Assembly (NCBI GenBank): GCA_964276095.1
Contig: CAXYDR010000003.1
Coordinates: 1,426,001-1,490,000 of the forward strand
From: GCA-2733415 sp964276095
GTDB lineage: Bacteria; Bacteroidota; Bacteroidia; Flavobacteriales; Flavobacteriaceae
Reading direction: 5' to 3'
DNA length: 64,000 nt
In this document: in pieces, positions 43,596-51,760 of the stretch
Numbering within the stretch: position 1 is the stretch's first letter
How the letters are laid out: every line of letters starts with the position of its first letter
Program-made: the position numbers and the translations under genes
Notes under the pieces: model-generated
Database searches by the model: none
Told to the model about the DNA's origin: nothing
Seen by the model: only the letters and a program-made list of their open reading frames with translations

Positions 43596-45032
43596 ATGAA
43601 ACAATTTAGCAAATTATTAGTAGCATGCGCCTTAGTATTAGGGTTTAGCGCTAATGCACAAACTGAAGACAATCCATGGGCTGTTACTGTAGGAGCTAAT
43701 GCAGTAAATTTTTTAGCTGCAGGAAATGATGGTCAAGTTGGTAACGCAGGTCAAGAAACAGCAATTTTCTCAGAGTTTTTTAATGTAAAAGACCAGTGGA
43801 ATTACGTACCAGCTGTATCTCAGTTAACTGCTGCAAGATATATGGGAAGTGGTGTAAGTTTAGATCTTACAGGAACATTTAGTAAATTATCTCAGTATGG
43901 AAACCATAGTGTTGAAGAAGATGATGTTTTAACATTAATTAACCCAGATGATATCGATGGAGATTATTTCGGAGTTGATTTAGGTGTTAACTATCACTTA
44001 AATACTTTATGGGATGGTATGAGCTGGTTAGATCCTTATGTAAGAGCTAATGCTGGTTACAACTGGATAGATTTTGGTAACTCTTTAGACGATTCTGGTT
44101 TAGTAGCTGGTGGAGGTTTAGGAGTTAACTTCTGGTTAAATGAAAACATGGCTATTAAAGTACAGTCTGCATACAAAAATAACTTTGCTGAAGAGTTAGA
44201 AAATGCAAACTACTTCCAAAACACTTTAGGTTTAACTTTCGCTTTCGGAGGTTCTGATATTGACGGTGATGGAATATATGATAAAGATGACGCTTGTCCA
44301 GATGTTTTTGGATTAGAAGAATTTAACGGATGTCCTGATACTGATGCTGATGGAATCGAAGATGCTAAAGATGCTTGTCCTGAAGTTCCTGGAACTTTAG
44401 AATTCAACGGATGTGCTGATACTGACGGTGACGGTGTTGCTGATCCTCAAGACGAATGTGTTGATGTAGTAGGTTTAAAAGAATTAAACGGTTGTCCTGA
44501 TGCTGATGCTGATGGTCTTGCTGATGCAAAAGATGGTTGTCCTCAAGTAGCTGGTCCAGCTGCTAACAACGGATGTCCTTGGCCTGATACTGATGGTGAT
44601 TCAGTATTAGATAAAGATGATCAATGTGTTGATGTTGCAGGTACTGTAGCTAACAACGGTTGTCCTGAAGCTTCAACTGAAGTAGTAGCTAAGTTAAATG
44701 CTTATGCTAAAACAATCTTATTTGATTCTGGTAAAGCATCTTTCAAAGAACAAGCTTTTTCTGCTTTAACTGCAATGAACGCTATCTTTAAAGAATACCC
44801 AACTGCTAAGTTTGACTTAGGTGGTCATACTGATAGTGCTGGTTCTGCAAAGAACAATCAAAAATTATCTGAAAGTAGAGTAAACGCTGTAAGAGACTGG
44901 TTCGTTTCTAACGGAATTGCTACTGACAGATTAACTGCAACTGGATTTGGTGAAGCAACTCCAATTGATTCTAACAGAACAAGAGCTGGTAGAAAAAACA
45001 ACAGAAGAGTAGAAGTTAAATTAGCAAAATAA
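43596..45032 (+). CDS. OmpA-family outer membrane protein with TSP3 repeats
   Basis: 478 residues. Signal peptide to about residue 21 (FSANAQ). Residues of about 25-210 form an eight-stranded beta-barrel domain. Then come five calcium-binding thrombospondin type 3 repeats (DIDGDGIYDKDDACPD, DTDADGIEDAKDACPE, DTDGDGVADPQDECVD, DADADGLADAKDGCPQ and DTDGDSVLDKDDQCVD). The C-terminal OmpA domain binds peptidoglycan (ILFDSGKASFKEQ ... LGGHTDSAGSAKNNQKLSESR ... GRKNNRRVEVKL). It anchors the outer membrane to the cell wall and is usually abundant. Confidence 0.95.
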   Translation: MKQFSKLLVACALVLGFSANAQTEDNPWAVTVGANAVNFLAAGNDGQVGNAGQETAIFSEFFNVKDQWNYVPAVSQLTAARYMGSGVSLDLTGTFSKLSQYGNHSVEEDDVLTLINPDDIDGDYFGVDLGVNYHLNTLWDGMSWLDPYVRANAGYNWIDFGNSLDDSGLVAGGGLGVNFWLNENMAIKVQSAYKNNFAEELENANYFQNTLGLTFAFGGSDIDGDGIYDKDDACPDVFGLEEFNGCPDTDADGIEDAKDACPEVPGTLEFNGCADTDGDGVADPQDECVDVVGLKELNGCPDADADGLADAKDGCPQVAGPAANNGCPWPDTDGDSVLDKDDQCVDVAGTVANNGCPEASTEVVAKLNAYAKTILFDSGKASFKEQAFSALTAMNAIFKEYPTAKFDLGGHTDSAGSAKNNQKLSESRVNAVRDWFVSNGIATDRLTATGFGEATPIDSNRTRAGRKNNRRVEVKLAK

Positions 45033-45049
45033 TTTAATTCTAAATATAT

Positions 45050-45083
45050 TTTAAAAGCGCCTCGTTATCGAGGCGCTTTTTTT
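45050..45083 (+). terminator. Terminator after the ompA-like gene
   Basis: AAAAGCGCCTCG and CGAGGCGCTTTT pair around TTAT with a T run behind. It is a strong intrinsic terminator. Confidence 0.93.
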
Positions 45084-45181
45084 ATGCCCAAACGTGAAAT
45101 TATAACCAATAGCTTATGTCCTTCTGTAAATAATAGAATAAAATCAATACCTTGTGTTTACTTAAAATAATTGATCATTAC

Positions 45182-47926
45182 ATGCAAAGTTTTATTGCCA
45201 AGTGTTTAGAAAAAATAGGAACAGATAGTAGTACAATAAGCAAATCTGTTTTTGTATTACCAAGTAAAAGAGCAGGAGTATTTCTTAAAAAGGAATTGTC
45301 AAACTACTACCAAGCTACTTTTTTCCTTCCTAAAATAATAAGTATAGAAGAGTTTATAGAAGATGTTTCGGGGGTAACTACAAGTAGTAATTTAGAAACT
45401 CTTTTTACATTTTATAATGTATATATCTCAATTATCCCAAATGCACAAAAAGAGTCCTTTGAGTCGTTTTCTAAATGGGGACAAATACTCTTACATGATT
45501 TTAATGAGATTGATAGATATGGTATTGATGCAAAGCAATTTTTTTCAAACCTTTCTAACATCAAACAAATTGAAAACTGGTCGCCAAGTGAGGAACCAAC
45601 AACACTTATTAAAAACTATTTAGATTTTTGGAAGAATTCTTATGTTTATTATGATAAGCTACAATCGGAGTTATTACAAAATGGAGTAGGTTATCAAGGT
45701 TTAGTTTATAGAGAAGCTTCTGAACATATAGAACACTATATACAAAACAATCAAGCTCACCATTACTTCTTAGGATTTAATGCCTTAAATGCTTCAGAGG
45801 AAACGATATTTCAGGAGTTACTTAAGCAAGGTAAGGCAACAGTACTTTTTGATACAGATAAATTATTTTTTAATTCAAACACAAATAGCGTTAGTCACTT
45901 TTTAAGGAAGTATAATAAAGAGTGGGACTATTATAATAGCACTAATTTTTCAATTGTATCCGATGAGTTTTCTTCAAAGAAAAATATTGATGTTATTGCG
46001 CTACCAAAGAATATTGGTCAAGTAAAGAAAGTTGGGGAGTTGTTAAGTAAATTATCAACTTCAGAGTTAAAGGAAACTGCCGTTGTTTTAGGTGATGAAA
46101 GTCTGTTGTTGCCCTTATTAAACTCTTTGCCTAAAAATGTAACTGATATTAATATAACAATGGGAATGTCGTTAAAAGACGTTCCATTAGTTTCGTTTTT
46201 TGATAGTATTTTTCAGTTGTACTATAAACAATCAGGTGATCGGTTTTATTTTAAAAAACTACTTACGTTTTTAAATAATAATTATACCAGACTATTACTC
46301 GATTCAGAAGATGTAGATAAGTTAATTGCTCATATTCAACATCACAACATTATTAGTATTACTAAAAAAGAAATACTTGATGTATTGCCAGATAACCTCT
46401 TTTTAAAACAAATATTATCTCTTAGTAAAAAAACCACTGTTGATTGTATTGTTGTTTTTAAAGCAGTCATTTTAGAGTTAAAGCAACAGGTAGCTGATCC
46501 AGAAACAAACCAATTAGATTTAGAGTACTTATATCGTTTTAACGAAGTGTTTAATGTATTGAGTGTACTTCAAGAAAAGTACAAATCGATTAAAAGTATT
46601 GAAGAGTTTTATCAAATCTATAAAGAAGTTTTAAGTACGGATACTTTAGATTTTAAAGGAGAACCAGTACAAGGTTTGCAAATAATGGGAATGTTAGAAT
46701 CTCGTGTGTTGGATTTTAAGCGAGTAATTTTGACTTCTGTGAATGAAGGAATTTTGCCTTCTGGTAAAAGTCATAACTCATTCATTCCATTCGATTTAAA
46801 AATAGCATTCAAACTGCCAACTTATTATGAAAAGGATGCAGTATATGCATATCACTTTTTTCGATTAATACAGCGAGCAGAAAATATCAGTTTAATTTAC
46901 AATACTGAACCTGATGGGATGAATGCAGGTGAAAGGAGTCGTTTTTTACTTCAATTAGAATCTTTGGTTTCTGAAAATCATACAGTAAATCATTATACAA
47001 GTTCGCCTAAAATACCTTCTGCAACTAATGAATTGCAAGTTATACAGAAGGATGAAAAGGTTCTTGATCGGTTAAAAGAAATTGCGGCTAAAGGATTTTC
47101 TCCTTCTGCATTAACGCAATATGTGAGAAACCCAATAGATTTTTATCAGCAAAAAGTATTGCGAATTTATGAAGAGGATGAGGTGGAAGAAACTGTAGCT
47201 GCAAATACTTTAGGTACTATCGTACATAATACGTTAGAGAATTTTTACAAGCCTTTAGAAAACCAAATTCTTACAAAAGAAGCTATACTACTTATGCAAC
47301 AAAATATTGATACAGAAGTGAGTAAGCAGTTTCAATTAGAATTTAAAAAAGGGGATATTACCAAAGGGAAAAACCTCATTATTTATAATATTGCGAAACG
47401 TTATGTTGCTAATTTCTTAAAGCAAGAATTAAAACTAATAGCCGAAAGCAAGGAAGTTATTATCCGTCATATTGAGTCTGATTTACGCACAGAAATTAAA
47501 GTTCCAGGGTTAGACTTTCCAATACATATTGCTGGAAAGGTTGATAGAATTGATGAGGTTGATGGAACTATTAGAATAATAGATTATAAAACTGGAAAAG
47601 TTGATCAAGGAAAAGTTGAAATAGTTGATTGGGAAGATATTACTACGGACTATACTAAATTCAGTAAACCATTTCAGATATTAATGTATGCGTATATGAT
47701 TCAGTCTGAAAAGAAATTTTCGAAACCAATTGAGGCTGGAATTATATCGTTTAAAAATTTGAGCGCTGGATTTTTGAAGTTTTCTAAAAAAGACAAATCT
47801 GGTAAAGGAGCTACAAAAGACTCAATTATTACTCAAGAAACCTTTGATGACTATCTTAATGAATTAAATCATCTGATTCTTGAGATATGTAATACAAATA
47901 TTCCATTTACAGAAAAAGAAGTTTAG
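45182..47926 (+). CDS. AddB-like PD-(D/E)xK nuclease subunit
   Basis: About 914 residues from the ATG at 45182 (MQSFIAKCLEK); the frame extends upstream to 45152. The N-terminal region has FVLPSKRAGVFLKKEL, a degenerate helicase-like fold without a Walker A site, as in AddB. Middle segments are LQIMGMLESRVLDF and ILTSVNEGILPSGKSHNSFIPFDLK. The C-terminal nuclease domain starts at GFSPSALTQYVRNPIDFY and has the active site GKVDRIDEVDGTIRIIDYKTG. The four Cys of the Bacillus AddB iron-sulfur cluster are not evident. It pairs with the AddA-like protein for double-strand break processing. Confidence 0.85.
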   Translation: MQSFIAKCLEKIGTDSSTISKSVFVLPSKRAGVFLKKELSNYYQATFFLPKIISIEEFIEDVSGVTTSSNLETLFTFYNVYISIIPNAQKESFESFSKWGQILLHDFNEIDRYGIDAKQFFSNLSNIKQIENWSPSEEPTTLIKNYLDFWKNSYVYYDKLQSELLQNGVGYQGLVYREASEHIEHYIQNNQAHHYFLGFNALNASEETIFQELLKQGKATVLFDTDKLFFNSNTNSVSHFLRKYNKEWDYYNSTNFSIVSDEFSSKKNIDVIALPKNIGQVKKVGELLSKLSTSELKETAVVLGDESLLLPLLNSLPKNVTDINITMGMSLKDVPLVSFFDSIFQLYYKQSGDRFYFKKLLTFLNNNYTRLLLDSEDVDKLIAHIQHHNIISITKKEILDVLPDNLFLKQILSLSKKTTVDCIVVFKAVILELKQQVADPETNQLDLEYLYRFNEVFNVLSVLQEKYKSIKSIEEFYQIYKEVLSTDTLDFKGEPVQGLQIMGMLESRVLDFKRVILTSVNEGILPSGKSHNSFIPFDLKIAFKLPTYYEKDAVYAYHFFRLIQRAENISLIYNTEPDGMNAGERSRFLLQLESLVSENHTVNHYTSSPKIPSATNELQVIQKDEKVLDRLKEIAAKGFSPSALTQYVRNPIDFYQQKVLRIYEEDEVEETVAANTLGTIVHNTLENFYKPLENQILTKEAILLMQQNIDTEVSKQFQLEFKKGDITKGKNLIIYNIAKRYVANFLKQELKLIAESKEVIIRHIESDLRTEIKVPGLDFPIHIAGKVDRIDEVDGTIRIIDYKTGKVDQGKVEIVDWEDITTDYTKFSKPFQILMYAYMIQSEKKFSKPIEAGIISFKNLSAGFLKFSKKDKSGKGATKDSIITQETFDDYLNELNHLILEICNTNIPFTEKEV

Positions 47927-47927
47927 C

Positions 47928-48767
47928 ATGATTAAGGAAACAAGTATTCTTCAAAGCGAAAATAAAAAACCAATATTGTTAGATGTTTCATTTAATAAAA
48001 ATGGAAAGCAAAAACCCATAATAATATTTTGTCATGGCTACAAAGGATTTAAGGATTGGGGATGTTGGAATGTGATGGCTTCACATATTGCAAAAGAAGA
48101 TATTTTTTGTTTAAAGTTTAACTTCTCCCATAATGGAGGGACTATGGAGCAACCAATCGATTTTCCTGATTTAAATGCTTTTGGAGAGAATAACTTTATA
48201 AAAGAACTTAATGACCTTGATGCTGTTATTTCGTGGATTACAAGCCCTGAAAATAAGTATTCATCAGAGCTTAATTTACAAGAGGTAATTCTTGTAGGTC
48301 ATTCTCGAGGTGGTGGAATTGTAACAATTAAAGCATCTGAAGATAACCGCGTGACTAAAGTAATTACATTGGCCGGAGCGTCAGATTATAAGTCGAGATT
48401 TCCTACAGGAAATGAGTTAGCATATTGGAGAAAAGAAGGAGTTGCTTATATTGAGAATGCTCGAACAAAACAACAAATGCCTCATTTTATTCAGTTTTAT
48501 GATAATTTCATGGAAAATGAAGAACGATTAACAATAGCTACAGCGGCTAAAAAGATAACGATTCCGCATTTGATTATTCACGGAACTACTGATGAAACCG
48601 TAACATTTCAAGAAGCTGAAGCAATACACAGTTGGAATAAAAACAGTGTGTTATTTCCTATTGAAGATGCAAATCATGTTTTTGGAGGAAGTCATCCATG
48701 GGAAAGTGATTCACTTCCTAGTGATTTAGAACTTGCGGTAAATGAATTTATAAATTTTAGTAAGTAA
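47928..48767 (+). CDS. Alpha/beta hydrolase (dienelactone-hydrolase-like)
   Basis: 279 residues from the ATG at 47928, just after the addB stop. The oxyanion segment IIFCHGYKGFKDWG, the nucleophile elbow GHSRGGG, the acid HGTTDETV and the base HVFGGSHPW give a complete Ser-Asp-His triad. There is no signal peptide, so it is cytoplasmic. The substrate is not known. It is followed by a GNAT gene overlapping by one base (TAATG), and all three genes from addB on look cotranscribed. Confidence 0.88.
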   Translation: MIKETSILQSENKKPILLDVSFNKNGKQKPIIIFCHGYKGFKDWGCWNVMASHIAKEDIFCLKFNFSHNGGTMEQPIDFPDLNAFGENNFIKELNDLDAVISWITSPENKYSSELNLQEVILVGHSRGGGIVTIKASEDNRVTKVITLAGASDYKSRFPTGNELAYWRKEGVAYIENARTKQQMPHFIQFYDNFMENEERLTIATAAKKITIPHLIIHGTTDETVTFQEAEAIHSWNKNSVLFPIEDANHVFGGSHPWESDSLPSDLELAVNEFINFSK

Positions 48768-49270
48768 TGAGAATTACAAAACCAGTAAAGGAAGATATTC
48801 CAGAATTGCTCACGGTTACAAAAGCTTGTGCTCAAGCAATGATAGCAAACGGTATTTATCAATGGAATGAAAACTATCCATCATATGAAGCTTTTGAAAA
48901 AGATATTGAGTTAGGGCAGCTTTGGGTATTAAAAGAGGAGGATAGTATTATTGGATCTGTAGTTATTTCTGAAATAATGGATGATGAATACAAAGTAATT
49001 GAATGGTTAATTCCAAATGCTAAAAATATATATATTCATCGTTTGGCAGTTCATCCTGACTCTCAAGGGAAAGGATTGGCTCAAGTACTAATGGACTTTG
49101 CAGAAAATCATGCCCAAGAAAACAATTTTGCTTCTGTACGTTTAGATACGCTTAGTGTGAATAAAAGGAATAATATTTTTTATCAGAAAAGAGGTTATCA
49201 AAAATTAGGAGATGTTTATTTTCCAAAACAAAGTGAGCATCCTTTTCATTGTTATGAACTAGTATTTTAA
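48767..49270 (+). CDS. GNAT-family N-acetyltransferase
   Basis: 167 residues, one GNAT domain. IYIHRLAVHPDSQGKGLAQVLMDFAE contains the acetyl-CoA-binding Q/RxxGxG/A loop, and SVRLDTLSVNKRNNIFYQKRGY is the C-terminal motif B. The substrate (amino acid, antibiotic or protein N-terminus) is unknown. The start overlaps the hydrolase stop by one base. Confidence 0.88.
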   Translation: MRITKPVKEDIPELLTVTKACAQAMIANGIYQWNENYPSYEAFEKDIELGQLWVLKEEDSIIGSVVISEIMDDEYKVIEWLIPNAKNIYIHRLAVHPDSQGKGLAQVLMDFAENHAQENNFASVRLDTLSVNKRNNIFYQKRGYQKLGDVYFPKQSEHPFHCYELVF

Positions 49271-49361
49271 CCGACCAATGAATTTGTTATCTTCAAGCTA
49301 AAAGCATTTTTTAATTCATGTCTAATCTGTTTCAGTTAAGGCATATCATTATATTATTTAA

Positions 49362-50699
49362 TTGAAAGTAGATTTAAGTTTTAAAAGCATCAATAAATTA
49401 GCCATCCCAGCATTAATTGCCGGAATTGCTGAGCCAATTATTTCAGCTACCGATTTAGCTATTATAGGTAATTTACCAAATCATAGTGCTGAAGCAGCCG
49501 CTGCAGTTGGTTTAGTCTCTGTTTTTCTGAACGCTTTAATATGGATGTTAGGGCAAAGTAGAAGTGCTATATCTGCTATTGTATCGCAGTATTTAGGTGC
49601 TGGGAAATTCGAAGAAGTTAAAAACTTACCTATTCAAGCGATATTAATAATCATAGGGATTAGTATCTTTATTCTGGGGGTTACTTTTCCATTCGCAAGA
49701 GAAATATTTAGTTTATATAATGCCAAAGGATTGGTGCTAGATTATTGCGAAGACTATTATCAAATTAGAGCAATTGGGTTCCCTATGATACTAATTACTT
49801 TTGCTATAATGGGAACTTTTAGAGGTTTGCAAAATTCTTACTATCCAATGCTGATCGCATTAACAGGATTGGTGTTCAATTTATGTTTAGATGTTGTTTT
49901 GGTATTTGGTATTGAAGGATATATCCCCGCATTAGGGTTAAAAGGAGCGGCTTATGCGAGTGTGATTTCTCAAGGAATAATGTTGCTATTGGCTTTTTAT
50001 TATCTTGTTAAAAAAACATCAGTACATATAAAATTTAGCCTTCCTTTTAATAAAGAAGTTAAGAATTTAATGGTAATGATTATCAATCTTTTTGTAAGGA
50101 CATTGGCATTAAATATTGCTTTAAATTTATCCAGTTATTTTGCAGCTAGTTATGGTGTAGTTTATATAAATGCATATACAATAGCAGTTAATATTTGGTT
50201 TATTTGTGCTTTTGTAATAGATGGATATGCAAGTGCTGGAAATATGATTTCAGGAAAACTTTACGGAGCTAATGATGTAGAAAATTTAATTGTATTAAGA
50301 AAGAAATTAACTAAATACGGATTAGTCGTCGGACTTTTATTACTCATTGTTTTAGGAGCTTTTTATTATCCAATTGGAAGATTATACTCTAATAATGAAT
50401 TGGTACGGGAACAATTTTACAATACATTTTGGATAGCTATAGCAATGCAACCTTTATGTGCAATTGCCTTTATTTATGATGGGATGTACAAAGGAATGGG
50501 TAAAATGAAAACACTCAGAAACTTATTATTATTAACAACTTTCTTTGGGTTTATACCAGTGTTGTTAATTGCTAATTATTTCGATTTGATGCTTTATGGA
50601 ATTTGGTTGGCTTTTGTTGTTTGGATATTTTTAAGAGGTTTGATTTTAAAATTAGACTTTAAGAAATCTATTATAAACAAGATGAAAGTGAATGGCTAA
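49362..50699 (+). CDS. MATE-family efflux transporter
   Basis: 445 residues from a TTG start (MKVDLSFKSINKLAIPALIAG); no better ATG lies close. About 12 membrane segments are visible in two six-helix halves, each with the typical MATE openings (KLAIPALIAGIAEPIIS and IINLFVRTLALNIALNL). Short basic loops and AAVGLVSVFLNALIWMLGQSRSAISAIVSQYLGAGK are characteristic. MATE pumps export cationic drugs or metabolites using a Na+ or H+ gradient. The gene ends tail to tail with the DUF456 gene with a four-base overlap. Confidence 0.93.
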   Translation: MKVDLSFKSINKLAIPALIAGIAEPIISATDLAIIGNLPNHSAEAAAAVGLVSVFLNALIWMLGQSRSAISAIVSQYLGAGKFEEVKNLPIQAILIIIGISIFILGVTFPFAREIFSLYNAKGLVLDYCEDYYQIRAIGFPMILITFAIMGTFRGLQNSYYPMLIALTGLVFNLCLDVVLVFGIEGYIPALGLKGAAYASVISQGIMLLLAFYYLVKKTSVHIKFSLPFNKEVKNLMVMIINLFVRTLALNIALNLSSYFAASYGVVYINAYTIAVNIWFICAFVIDGYASAGNMISGKLYGANDVENLIVLRKKLTKYGLVVGLLLLIVLGAFYYPIGRLYSNNELVREQFYNTFWIAIAMQPLCAIAFIYDGMYKGMGKMKTLRNLLLLTTFFGFIPVLLIANYFDLMLYGIWLAFVVWIFLRGLILKLDFKKSIINKMKVNG

Positions 50700-51193
50700 A
50701 ATATTCCACTAGCATACTGAATAAACTTCCAGACAAACAATACGGCAAAACAAGAAGCTACCACAAATTTTATAAATGCTGATGTTAGTAAGCCTAATAA
50801 AGATCCGAAAGCAGCTTTTACGGCTAAATTAGATTTTGTTCCGTTTATTAATTCTCCAGCTAAAGCACCAAGAAAAGGACCTATAATAATACCAAAGGGA
50901 GGGAAAAAGAAAATACCAATTAATAATCCTACAGTAGTTCCTACAACTCCATATCTAGAACCTCCAAAGCGTTTAGCGCCCATTGCCGGAATAAAATAAT
51001 CAAGTATAAATATGGTTAATGCAATAACTAAAGTAATTCCTAATACGGTATAACTCATCGGTACAGCATCGGTTAAATATAAAAATAGCAAACCAAACCA
51101 ACTGGTAATAGGTCCTGGAAGTATCGGAATGAAACTACCAATTATCCCGCCAATAATTAATATAAAACCTATTATTAGTAATACGATATCCAT
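50696..51193 (-). CDS. DUF456 membrane protein
   Basis: 165 residues, almost all hydrophobic with about four to five membrane segments. The segments GGIIGSFIPILPGPITSWFGLL and MGAKRFGGSRYGVVGTTVGLL, then FGIIIGPFLGALAGEL, match DUF456. The function is unknown. It diverges from the blaI operon across a 200-base control region. Confidence 0.88.
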   Translation of the reverse strand: MDIVLLIIGFILIIGGIIGSFIPILPGPITSWFGLLFLYLTDAVPMSYTVLGITLVIALTIFILDYFIPAMGAKRFGGSRYGVVGTTVGLLIGIFFFPPFGIIIGPFLGALAGELINGTKSNLAVKAAFGSLLGLLTSAFIKFVVASCFAVLFVWKFIQYASGIF

Positions 51194-51242
51194 TTTTTTG
51201 TTTGATTATAAGACGACCTTTTTTGCATTTTGTTACAATTTT

Positions 51243-51304
51243 GTAACTAAAAGATTAGTTTAAACTACATTTTTAGTTACATTTGTTTAACTAAGTTATT
51301 AGTT
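51243..51304. promoter_or_regulatory. Operator/promoter region of the blaI operon
   Basis: GTAACTAAAA (51243-51252) and TTTTAGTTAC (51271-51280) are perfect 10-bp inverted repeats. A 12-bp palindrome TAGTTTAAACTA lies between them, and a further AACTAA/TTAGTT pair lies at 51289-51304. These straddle a promoter made of TTA at 51255 and TACATTTG at 51278-51285 with a 20-base spacer. The overlap of repeats and promoter is what a BlaI-type repressor needs for autoregulation. Confidence 0.6.
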
Positions 51305-51321
51305 TAAAGAAAAAAAGAGTT

Positions 51322-51354
51322 CCTTCTCCGAAGGGAGAAGGCTAGGATGAGGGG
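51322..51354 (+). repeat. REP-like element in the blaI leader
   Basis: CCTTCTCC, GAAG and GGAGAAGG make an eight-pair hairpin, followed by CTAGGATGAGGGG. Its GC-richer composition stands out from the surrounding DNA. Sequences of this kind (a CCTTCTCC/GGAGAAGG hairpin with a GATGAGGG tail) recur as interspersed repeats in many bacterial genomes. Confidence 0.55.
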
Positions 51355-51396
51355 AAAATATATTAATTAAAAGATATCCACCAACGTGGGAAAACT

Positions 51397-51756
51397 ATGA
51401 AGCAATTAACTAGAGCAGAAGAAGAAGTAATGCAACATTTATGGAGTTTAAATGAGGCTTCTGTAAAAGAGATTATTGCGTTATTTCCTGAGCCTAAACC
51501 AGCATATAACACGGTTTCTACAATTATAAGAATATTAGAAACGAAGGAGTTTGTTAATCATAAGCAAAAAGGAAAAGGATATATCTACTTCCCCTTAGTT
51601 GCGAAAGAAAACTATAGCAAGCAATCGGCTCAAAAATTAGTTGAAGGTTATTTTCAAGGCTCATTTAAAAGTATGGTTTCTTATTTTACAAAGAATAATG
51701 ATATATCTGTAAGTGATTTGGAAGCAATATTAAAAGAGTTGAATTCTAAAAAATAA
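51397..51756 (+). CDS. BlaI/MecI/CopY-family repressor
   Basis: 119 residues, Penicillinase_R domain. The N-terminal winged helix is LTRAEEEVMQHLWSLNEASVKEI and AYNTVSTIIRILETKEFVNHKQKGKGYIYFPLV, and the C-terminal helices dimerise. BlaI represses target promoters and is inactivated by its BlaR1-type partner, here four bases downstream. The target in this genome is probably the operon itself. No beta-lactamase gene is in the operon. Confidence 0.93.
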   Translation: MKQLTRAEEEVMQHLWSLNEASVKEIIALFPEPKPAYNTVSTIIRILETKEFVNHKQKGKGYIYFPLVAKENYSKQSAQKLVEGYFQGSFKSMVSYFTKNNDISVSDLEAILKELNSKK

Positions 51757-51760
51757 GATC

